Source of the DNA: Novipirellula galeiformis
Lineage (GTDB): Bacteria; Planctomycetota; Planctomycetia; Pirellulales; Pirellulaceae
Assembly (NCBI RefSeq): GCF_007860095.1
Contig: NZ_SJPT01000002.1
Span: forward strand, 372,001 to 436,000
Length of the DNA: 64,000 bases
Reading direction: 5' to 3'
Shown here in pieces: positions 48,201-60,200 of the stretch. A program made the translations under genes and the position numbers. Below the pieces are notes generated by a model, which saw only the letters and a list, made by a program, of their open reading frames with translations, had not been told where the DNA came from and did not search any database. Position 1 is the stretch's first letter. Every line of letters begins with the position of its first letter.

Positions 48201-51200
48201 AAGAGTTAGGCACGTTGGCGGCCAACGAAAAGTCGGGCGACGAAAACATTCGCCTCGGCTTCGAGGTGTATGGCGCGATCGCAGCCGATCGTGACCAGGA
48301 CTTGTACAGCTTCGAAGGCACGGCCGGCACGATGGTTTGGTTCGATATCGACCGCACCGACGCGCAACTCGATACCGTCTTGGAATTGCTTGACGGCAAT
48401 GGACGCGTTTTAGCGTTGAGTCAGGATTCGCGATCCGAATCGATGTCCGGACAGTTGACGTTTGTCAATAATGCTTTGATGCGGGATGGTCATGCATTGC
48501 CGATGCAATTTGACATTGATCCTGAATTGAATGCGACCGGCGAGTACCGCGATCTGTACTCTCAGAACGATGGCGATTCAGCAATGCGAGTCGTGTTGCC
48601 GGGGACGAGCGGAACGCGGAATACGTTCTACGTGCGTGTTCGCAGCAGCAATCCGGCAGCGAATTACACCACGATGGCGGGTATTGATGCGAGTCGCTTG
48701 ATGGGCGGCACGTCTCAAGGCGGTTATCAGTTCCAAATTCGGCTAAGCGAAACCGATGAATTCGCCGGCAGCGTGGTTCGTTATGCTGACCTGCGTTATG
48801 CAACCGATGCGATTGTCGCCATCGGTTTGCCAGCCCATTCGCCTTTGGCCGGAGAGATCTTTAATCCCGGCGGCACGATCGGTTTGGGTAGTCTCAGCAA
48901 CACCGACCGCGGCGCCATCTCGATCGCTGGTACCGCCGACAATACGGTCGACGTCTATACCTTCACGGTCGATCGCGACTCGTTGCAAGGAGTTGTGCCG
49001 ACCACCAACAAGGTCTCGACGGTGTTCGATATCGATTGGGCCGATGGTTTGACACGGCCGGATACGACGCTGTATCTGTTCGATGGCACCAGCTTGATTG
49101 CGATGGGGACGAACTCGAACATCCTCGATGACCAGATCACGCCGATCGTTCCGGGGCAAACGACTACCGAAAAAGATCTGTCGCGGGGGTCGTTCGGCAA
49201 TCGCGATGCTTACATCGGTCCATTGGAACTCAATCCCAATGGGAACTATCAGATCGTGGTGGGAACCACAGGCCAAATGCCGGCCGACATGACTCAATTC
49301 ACTCAAATCAATCCGACCAATACGAACGCGCGTCTTGAGCCGCTTGATCCGACCGTTTTGATCGCCGATGATCGTTTTGATTACGCACCGACCATCGTTT
49401 CCAATCCTTCCGAAGGCACGCCGGTTCAGCCGCGCGGAGATCAACTCACTGAATCGTTACAGGTCGCGTTTGAGGATGACGGCAGCAATATCGTCCCGTG
49501 GCAATTCGGCGACATTCCGTTGTTGTCAATTCGTGAACGCGTCGATTCCAATGCCGCTTCGCGGTTGTCGATCTACAACCCGTTCACCGGGCGCCACGAC
49601 GCGATTATCGAAGAAGCGACCTCGGTACCGATCGGAGCGGTGGCTCAATCGGGTCGCGGTGACATCATTGCCATCCGCAATGAAGGGAATACCACACGCA
49701 CCGACGCCAATACGGGAACGACCTATCGTGTGAGCGAAGATGGCGTGTTCACGGCGATTGGCGCCACCGGGATCCAAACTTACGAACGTGCGTTCAATAC
49801 CGCCACGCCTCCCGTGGCCATCAACAATCGCGATGATGAAGGGATGCGGTTTGAAAGCTTGGCGTTCTACAACAGCCCGACGACGCAAACACGCTTTTTG
49901 TATGGTTTAGCCAATCGTGGCAGCTTCACCGGTACGATCGTGGGGACGGATGGGACCAACGACACGATCGGCGGCGGCACTACCGTCAACGCCAACAACT
50001 TGATCTATCGCTTGGATCCCGATACCGGGGCTGCAGTGAGTCGTGCGGGACGAAACATGACGGGCGGATTCGAGTCCGCCAATCCGCTGGACTCACGCAT
50101 CCAGAACAACTATACGAACTTCAATTTCCCATCGGAAACCCCGTGGGCGGGAACGAACATCGTTGCCCAGATCCAAATCCCGACCGTGTCTCCAGCCACG
50201 GGCGGCAATACCGGCAATGTGGTTGACTTAGTCACCGACATTAACGGTGGCGAATTCTTGTATGCCTTTACGGATACCGGGGCGGTATGGCGAGCACGCT
50301 TTGACGAAGATAGCGACAACACCTACGCCAGTGGTGACATCCGCGGCATTGCCACTTTGATCGTTGACCCAACGGTCGTGGGGGCGGTTGCGGGAACGGA
50401 CTTCATTACCGATTCCAACGGCAATCAATTGGTGCTCCAACGTGTCAGCGTTGGTCCCGAGAACTTCCGCGATGTGAACGATACCGTGGGGATCTCGGAT
50501 CTCTATTTTGGCGTGGGACGTCCCCTCTCACAGCCTTCGGCGCCACTCCGGTTCTACGCCTTTGACTTGAACGATTTGACGGCACAACCCATCTTCAGTT
50601 TTGGTGCGGATAGCGTTTTGGTCGACAATACAGCGACCTCAGGCGATTTTGCTGGGTTGTTCTTCAGCTCACTTGATTCCACGCTTTGGCATTTGAGTGA
50701 CACGCTCCGCACCGCCCCCGGCCACGGCGTCAACGCGCTGGACGATCGACAAGCGTTGCAGGGCGGCGGATCGCTTCGCTTCGGATTTGATGAGTTGGAT
50801 GATGACTTCAATCATCTCTCCCATCTCGATGGCGATGGTGACGGCCGCGTGAGTGACAACTCCGACGGCAACAACGATTTGGACGCCGACGATCTCCAGG
50901 GCTTCTCGGGGTATAACTTCCTCGGCGGGGCTCACGGTAGCGTGCAAAGTAACTCGCTCGATCTGACCGGATTTTCCGCGGATGATCAACCGAAGCTGTA
51001 CTTCACCTACTTGCTCGATACCGAGAACACCAACGCGGACGATAACGTTACGAGCTTTTCCGATGCGGGGCTTGATGATGTCATGCGTGACTCGCTTCGC
51101 GTGATGATTGCCGGTGATGACGGCCAATGGCAACTCGTGGCGACCAACAACTTCGACGATACGATCAACAATCGCGTGTGGGACGATGTTCGCGGCGCCA

Positions 51201-54200
51201 CCCATGAGTACGATCCTGTGGGTAGCCAGGGCTATACCGACGTTTTTGCACAACGGTTCGTACAAGAACTGTTTGATGACAACGTTTTCCGACAAGCCCG
51301 TATCGATCTGGGACCTTGGGCCGGCCAACAAGACGTCAAGATTCGCTTCGAGTTCAGCACCGCGGGTGAAGCACGACCCGATCAGAGTGAAATTCAAGCG
51401 CTGCCGGGGCATAAGTTGACCGATGGGCAAACATTGACGGTCAGCGGAAACATGCCTGATCGACTCGTCGATGTGCAAGGCGACTCCCTCTCGAATCTAA
51501 CCAAGGCGTTCGAGTTTGATCTCGGCTTGGTGGTCCAAATGCCTTCGGGACGTCAAGTGACGGCCCCTCTCGCGCTGAACCGTCCCGACGGAACAACGAT
51601 CGTTGAGCTGGTTCCCGGCGTCGGGGGACTCGGGCAAATTGGAATTGCGACGACCGATACCGCAGCCGATGTTGTGGCGAAAGTCGCAGCGTACATTGCC
51701 AATGATAGCGATCCAGGCACGACCACCGTCCAAAGCCCCGGCAAACCCTCCTGGATCGGGTTCAACAGTGAAACGCAAACAGGCTCCTATACTTTCGCGG
51801 GGTTGAACGCGTTAATCCATAGCACTCCGGGGATCTCGGCCGCAGTCGTTGGCGTGGATCGAGTGGCCATCGATGTTGACATTTCGATGACAGACATCGA
51901 GGTGCGAGACGCGATTCAATTCGCGATGGCCAATGAGATCCATTATATGGATGCCCTGCCAAGCTTGGCGGCCTTCCCAGTCGTCGGCAATACCAACGCC
52001 GTCCGTCTTTACGACCTGGCGGTTTCCCAAACCGTCTCGCAAGGCATTGCGGCTGTCACAGGTAATGACACCATTGCTACGGCGCAAAACATTGATGGAG
52101 AAGCTTGGACTCAATCGTCCAATTCCAATATTACCCAGAGTACGAGTCGGCCTCATGTCACCCTACGTGGCCTCGGTGACGGCAGCTTCGATTACTACTC
52201 GTTCACGGTCGATGCGGCGGGGGCGACGGCGACGTTTGATATCGATAAAACCACCGGCGCCGACTTACAATTGCATCTCTACGATTCGGCCGGTGTTGCT
52301 TTGGCCGGCAACGATGATGCTGATGTCGACACGGGAAGCAACACGTCGTTCGATCCCTTCCTCCAGCATACGTTCCTGGCCCCCGGGACTTACGTGATCG
52401 GCGTTGCGGCATACCCGTCGACGTCGGATCCAGGTGGCATTACCGGGCTGCCGGTTCCGAGTGGTCAGGGGTATGAGCTACATGTTTCGGTCGATGGCAA
52501 GGCGGTTTCCGCTGAGAACAAGCTCACTCCGTTGACCCTGATCAATGGGGAAAACGCTGGGGCTTCTAACGTGCCGGGTTCAGATTTTGGCGTCTATAGC
52601 GGAAGTCGAACCGTGTCGGGGCTGTTGCGAGCCGGCGAACGATCGCGTGGACTCGGGGGGGCGAACGGTGTCTACCTTGATGACATTGTGATCGGTTTGG
52701 CCGAACGTGGCGAAAGCTTCACCGGAGGGACTCAAGGCACTCAGTTAGCCGATAATCCGTACCATGAAGCGCTACGCTATGATTCCTTCACAGGCACGGT
52801 CGCTCCGGTTCGCGAAGAGATTGAATCGGGCCCGTACCAACTCGAGATTCGACTTGGCCAAGAGTACTTGGGGGTCGATAATATCGGTAAGGATCAACGT
52901 TTTGCGATTAACCAACGACTTGCCGAGGCCCTCAATCTCGAAGTCCAAAGCGATGGCAGCCAATTGATCGATGGCGACACGTTTACGTTGTCCAACGGTT
53001 TTGAAAGCGTGCGTTTCGAGTTCAACGATATCACCATCCCGTCGCTGATCACGCCGGTTGATACTGATAACGTGGCAATCGAGTACCGGGCCTCCGATAC
53101 CGCGGCCGAAGTTGCCCAGTCCATTCGCAATGCAATTAATAGTGGTTCGGTCCGCACCGCGCTAGGGATCGAAGTGACCTCGCGCAGTGGCGAACTTGTC
53201 GACACCACCGATGCGGTGATCATCGTTCACGGTCACGCCGCCGCCACCCATGATGGCGGTATTGACTTCAGCTCAACCGAGAGCGGGCTGACCCATTTAT
53301 TGGGCGTCATTACGGGCCAGAACGTCGTGCTCGGTGAGGACAACGGCGATCGAAATCGGCATCGTGATCAAGGTCAATTCATTGTTGATTCGAACGTGAT
53401 CAGTTTCTCTTCCGGAACGGCGCTAAATCTCTCAGCCAGCGACGTCGCGCCAGGAAACAAGGTGCCAAACGAAGGAAGTCGTCCCAAGCCCGGCGCGGTA
53501 CGGAATCTTCCCACGCTCAATAGCGAGGGTTTGATTCCGGGTGCAGTGGTGCAAAATAATTTGTTGATCAACAACGGCAATGGCATTCTGTTGGGCGGTA
53601 ATCCCGCCATGGGAGGCCCCGCAGCGTTTTCACGGGTCGTCAACAACACGGTCTACAACTCCGGCATCGGCGTACAGATTGAAAATGGTGCCGCACCAAC
53701 GCTACTGAACAATGTGTTCGTGGATAACTTCATTGGGATCAACGCGGTGAGCGCGGGACCGACCGTCGTTCGTGGGACGCTGTACCAAGGGAACTTGGTA
53801 TCCGTTCTGGGGATCGGAGTCGGCACCGAGGCGATTATCGATCCAACGGGCCCCTTGTTTGTGAACCCCAACGCGACGGTGTTCGATTTGGCTGGGGGAA
53901 GCCCCAACTTCTATCCCGCTGCGGGAAGTCCGTTGATCGACAGCAGCATTGAAAGCCAAATTGATCGGTCATCGATCGTTTCGGTCAAAAATTCAGTGGG
54001 CATTTCGCAAAGCCCGATCGTGGTTACCAAACGTGATTTGGCGGGCCAAATTCGCAAGAACGGTTCGACCGATTCGGGACAAGGCAACAACGTCGACATT
54101 GATCGCGGTGCCCTCGATCGTTCTGATACGACCGGTCCAAAAGCTCAACTGACCTCGCCTAACGACAACGATAGCGAGAACATCGATGTAGACCCGAGCC

Positions 54201-57200
54201 AGACGTTCCTGCAATTGACCGAAGGGGTTTACGAGTTCTTCGAGATCTTGATCACCGAGGGTGCCGGGATTGGTCCGGATGCCTCAACGATCAGCGCCGA
54301 TCAAATCATCCTTCGTGAAAACGGCGTCGTGCTGGTTGCCGGTATTGATTTCACGCTCGGTTATAACCCGGCGACGCGAACGCTACGGTTGACCCCGATG
54401 AGCGGGATTTGGAGACCCGATTCCACTTATCAAATCATTCTCAACAATCAGGATACGCTGAGCAGCGATGGGACCACGATCCGAGCGATCTCGGACTTGG
54501 CCGGCAATCCGTTACAACCGAATCGGCCGACCGGCGAAACACGATTCACCATCGTGATGCCAGAGGTCAAACTCGATTATGGCGATGCCCCCGCTTCTTA
54601 CGGCACCTTGTTGAGCAACTCTGGTGCACGGCACACGCTGAACAACAGTCGCTCGCCTCGTTTGGGGCAATACGTGGACGTGGACTCCGACGGAGCTCTC
54701 TTCCCGGGATCGGATGATGCATGGGTTCCGGTTTCGGTCAGCTCGCCTGCGGGGCTGTTCACGATCGTCAATCCGGCAGCCGGTGCGACCACCTTGATCC
54801 AATTGAATGGGCTCCCGGTCGGGGGCGAGGTGTTGACCATCGATGTCGCGGGAGTGACCACGAGACTCGAGCTCATTACCGGCTCGCAGGTGCCAAGTTC
54901 GAGCAATGTCGCGGTTCCTTTTAGCAGCACCGACACGGTGGAAGAGGTTACCACCAAGTTGCTCTCGGCAATCCGCACGCGTGTTCCCGCAGCAGGGGAC
55001 TCGGTCGTTGTTTCGCTCGATGACGTACTGGCGAATACCTTGACGATCACAGCGGTCGATGATGAAGACGGCGTTGCCACAGGCATCTACACCGCCCCCA
55101 ACGGGACAGTGTTACACGTGTTCACGATGCCCGATGCAGGCCCAGGAGCGGTTGCCGCCGACGAAGTGCTGGGTTACATCAATCCATTGGACCCGGCCGG
55201 AACGAATCTCAATGTAAGCGTCACCGGTGCCGGACTGCTCGACGCATGGATCGACTTTGATGGGAATGGGACGTTCGAGTCGACGGAGCAAATTTTCGTT
55301 GGCACGCCCGTGATTCAAGGTAACAATCTGCTGACGATTTCCAGCTCCCTGCCTGCCTATGCCGCGGCATTGGACGGCGACACCTGGATGCGATTCCGCA
55401 TTAGCGACGAAGGCAAACTCGGACCCACCGGTGTTGCCGTGGGCGGGGAAGTCGAAGACCATCGGATCTCGGTTCGCAGTGTGAGTCTGCCGACTCCGTT
55501 CGACGATTCGTTTAATGCGGTCGAAGATACGACGCTAGAGATCACAGTGGGCGGTGCGCAAGGAACGCTGTTCGACAACGACACCGGTTTGTCCGGCCAA
55601 TTATTCCCGGTTCGCTATTTCTTGGGGGCGTTACCTCAACACGGCACGATCGAGGTCATCGATCGCACTACCGGTGAATTCCGCTACACGCCTAACGACG
55701 ATTACTATGGCGAAGATACCTTCACCTACCGCTTGAGCACTCAGGAGAACGTTAGCCAGCAGGCGATGAATCTGTCGACGTTTGCCACCGTGACGCTCAA
55801 CATTGCTCCGGTCAACGACGCTCCCGCCGCAATCGACCAAGCGTTTGTTGCAAGCGAAGATACGACGTTGACGATCACGGCTGCAGAGTTACTCGCCGGT
55901 GCGGCTGGACATGCCGATCCGGCGATCCCAACGGCTCCTTACGACGAATCCGGTCAAACGCTTCGTATTCTTTCGGTCACCGGAGGTGACTTGCTGACCG
56001 GCACGACGATCGATCAAGCCAATGCCTCGTCCACCGCGATCACGGTCGAAGGCGGAACACTAACGGCAACCTTTGATGTCGATGGTTCTCTGGTTGAAGT
56101 TCAATACACACCGAAATTGAACTTCAACAGTGATAACTTGCCACCGGCACCGGGCGAGTTCCGATTGGACCAATTCTTGTTCACCGTCGAAGACGATGGT
56201 GTACTGGTTCTTCCCGATGGCAGCATCGATCCATCGGCGCCAGTTCCGTTGACCACCGTTGCAACCGCAACGGTGCGTGTCACGCCCGAGAATGACGCGC
56301 CGCTATTGAGCGGTGATACGGTCGCGATCACGAATCCGGATTACATTGCCTATTACACGTCGCTCAGCTTGACCGCGCCGGTTCCGACCGAAGATCAATC
56401 GCTCGTGATCCCGGCGGACTTCTTGCTGCAAAATGATCTGGCCGGTCCAGTCTCCGCAGCGGATGAAAACCAATCCATTCGCGGCAATGACGGCAGCATT
56501 AGTGTGGTGCAGCCGGTCGCGTTGGTCGATCCCTCCCTGGGGACGATCGCCCTCGATGCGAATGGCGACGTGGTCTTTACGCCAACGGCCAATGTGTATG
56601 GGCAAGTACTGTTCACGTACACGGTGGTCGATCAAGGCGTTGATGAGGCCGTCGATGGGACTCGCGTCGCGAATCCATTGACATCCACGGTCACCTCGAC
56701 GATTTTCCTCGAGCCCGTGAACGACGAGCCGGTTGCCTTTGACCGTGCCCTGAGCGTTAGCGAAGTCGCCGAGCCAGACGGTCCCGCGGTATTGACCTTC
56801 AACGCTGCGGATTTGATCACTGGAAAAGTGGGTGAACAACCAAGCCGCGGCGGTAGCTTCCTAGCGACGTTGCCAGCTCCGTACAATGAGTCCAATCAAG
56901 ATCTAACCCTTCGTGTCGTCGCCTTCGCCACCAGCGTCGACAGCGTCGATGTGGATGACTTGGCAAGTGGCAATGGTACGGTCACTTTGATGACAGGCAT
57001 TGGCGGTCAGTTGACATTGACGTTTGATTTAGTCGCGGGGGCATTCGTCAGCGGAACGTATCAACCGCCCGTCGATTACAACGAACGCGATCCGTTCGAT
57101 CCGAACGACTTCTTTACCTTTACGATCGCCGATGACGGTGACACCGCCTTCGTCTCGGGGATCGCCAATCGCGACTTGCCCGACGCGCGTTCGATCACGG

Positions 57201-60200
57201 CTGCAACCGTAACGTTGACCGTTACGCAAACGAACGATCCTCCTGTGTTTGAAACGTTACCGGAAGTGGATCTTTTGGAACGAGACGATTCGCTCTCGAC
57301 CACGATCCCCGGCGTGATTTTCAACCAGGCTGCGGGACCGGAAACGGCACTCGACGAATTGGCCGAGCAAACGGTGACGTTTGCGATCGTCGAAACGCTT
57401 TCGAACGTTCCGCCGGGGTTGATGCTACAGGCGCCTCGCGTGCTCGCCGATGGCAGTCTCGAAGTCTTCCCGGCACCGGATCAATTCGGCACCGCGACTT
57501 ATGTCGTCCGTGCGACCGATGCAGAACCCGGCAACCCGGCGTTCAATGATCCTCGCTCCACGGACAAAACGTTTGTCGTGAACGTACGCCCGGTCAACGA
57601 CGCACCACGACTCAATCCAGCGGTGCTCGGCACGAGTGATCAAGTCGTTCCAACGGGCCCGAACCCAATCATCGACCAAGCCTACTCGGTCGCAAACGAT
57701 GGGACGATCACCTACACGCTTCGTGAAGACAATACGCAGGCGCTCGGCGATACCTCACAAGCCTATTTCATTCCGATCCAACGACCGGCGGCGACCGCCG
57801 GTTATCGCCAAATCGGTTTGTTGGATGTGTTTACCCCTGGGCCTGCGAACGAAGTGGATCCATTGCTGCCCGGCGGTGCTCAGACATTGGAATTATTTGA
57901 CTTCCCCGCAAAGACCGCTTTGGGCGGCGATTTGACGGGAGTCTTCGAAGCGGGCGTGTTGATCGGGATCCACTACGTGCCCCCCATTAACTACAACAAC
58001 GCGATCGGTGGCGACGACGCCTTTACTTACACCGTGCGTGACAAGAGCCAAACGGGTGACGAAACCTACTCGCTTGCCGCGGACGCGTTGGTTCCCGATC
58101 CATTGACGTCCACCAATCAAGTTCGCTTGAATTTGAACCCGGTCAATGATCGCCCCCAGTTCCAGATCAACACGCCGCAACTCGAAGTCAGCGAAGATGG
58201 CGCGAAGACGACGATCAACAACTACGCGTTCAATATTAACGCGGGACCTCCCTTCACCGCCTTTGACGAAATTGACCTCAATAGCGGGCAACAGGTCGCA
58301 TTCAGTGTGACGGCGCTCGGCTTTGCCCCCGAGCAATCGTCACAATTCTTCAGCCAATTCCCCGCGATTGATCCCAATGGCCAGCTAACGTTCCGTCCCG
58401 CTGCGAATGTGTTCGGCACCTTTGAATTCGAAGTGTTGCTGACGGATACCGGGCCCGGAAACGCGACTCGCGGTGACTTGATTTCGTCACTTCCGCAAAC
58501 GATGACGATCACGGTCCAACCGGTTAACGATCCGCCGCAGATCAACCCTTCGGTTCCGCCTTTGGAATTCTCCCTGCTCGAAGATGGGGATATCACGATC
58601 CCAATTCGCGGCGACAGTTCTAATCCAGGTCTGTTGGACGTGTTCCAAGTTGGACCGGCAAACGAAGCTGCGGATGTGAATCCCGGTGGAAATCAAACCT
58701 TGACGTTGGGGACACCGATTCCCGTTGCGTCGACGGGCGGAGGGACTTTGACTCGAGTGACCGATGACCTCGGCAACTTGATCGCGCTGCGATACAAACC
58801 GCGTGCTAACTTTACGGGGACCGATTCGATCATTTACACCGTGCTGGACAATGGTGTCACGGTCGATGTCGGCACTGGAGGCACGAGCAGGAATACACCT
58901 CGAATCGCTGCCAACACGGTTGCCATCAACGTGTTGCCGGTGAATGATCCTCCGATCTTCAGTGGAGCCGGCGATGTGGTCTCGGTGGAAGACCAGGACA
59001 CGGGGCTTGGCCGCGGTGTCGTGCGTGTTCCCAACTGGGCAACCAATGTACAAGCGGGCCCCGCAGGTGCGATCGATGAGCTGCAAGGTTCCGGAACGAT
59101 TCCAGCCCAGCCGACTGAATTCGTAATTACTTTGATCGATGGAGACGCGTCGTTGTTCTCGGTGGCCCCTTACGCCACGATCGAGGACTCCAAGGCGACG
59201 TTGGCTTATACCTTAGCTCCCGACGCCACGGGAACGGCTACCTTTACGGCTCAACTTCGTGATCTAGGCCCCAATGATCCCGCGATCGGTGACAATCCGC
59301 TGGGGGACACCCAGACGTTCACGATCCGCGTCACGGGGGTCAATGATGCTCCAACGTTTACGGCGGGAGGCAACGTTGTCGTCGATGAAGATAGCGGTCC
59401 CTACAATGCACCATGGGCTTCCTCGATCGCTTCAGGCCCAGCCGACGAAAGCGGTCAAACGGTGGTCTTTAACGTCACCGTTCCGCTCGCATCCCAAGCC
59501 TTGTTCGCAACGCAGCCTGAGATTAACGAATTTGGGGTGTTGCGGTTCACGCCTGCATTGAACGCAGTGGGAACGGCGACCATCGTCGTCACTGCAAGCG
59601 ATAGCGGAGGTGCCGTTTCAGCGCCGGTTTCGTTTGAGATCCAGCTCACCGAAGTCAACGACCCACCACAACCTTTCAGTGATGTGTTGAATCCGTCGGA
59701 TGAAGACACCGTGTTGCTGATTCCAACCAGCCAATTGTTAGCCAACGACAAGGACGCGGATCAGGCGACCGATCCAAGCGAAGTCTTGACTTTGGTGATG
59801 CCGGAAGATTCGTTCTCGGTCAGTGGAGCTCGTGTCACGTACGACGAGGACACGCAAACCATTCGCTATGACCCCACGAACTCGTCGGTGCTGCAGTCGC
59901 TTGCCCCGGGCGGAAGGCTAACGGACTCGTTCACGTACCGACTGCGTGATAAAGCGGGGGATCTGAGTGCTCCGGTTGTCGTCAGCGTGAATATCAATGG
60001 AGTGAACGACAAACCAGAAGTGATGAACGATAATCCCGCGTTGGAACCGGTTGGCTCAACGATCGTGCGTGCTCTGGATAACGATACGGATATCGACGGC
60101 CAGATTGCTCCTAACTCGCTTCGCATTGAATTGCAGCCGGCCTTTGGGTCGGTGAGCGTCGATCTCAATGGCGTGATCACCTACACGCCGTTTGCGAGCT

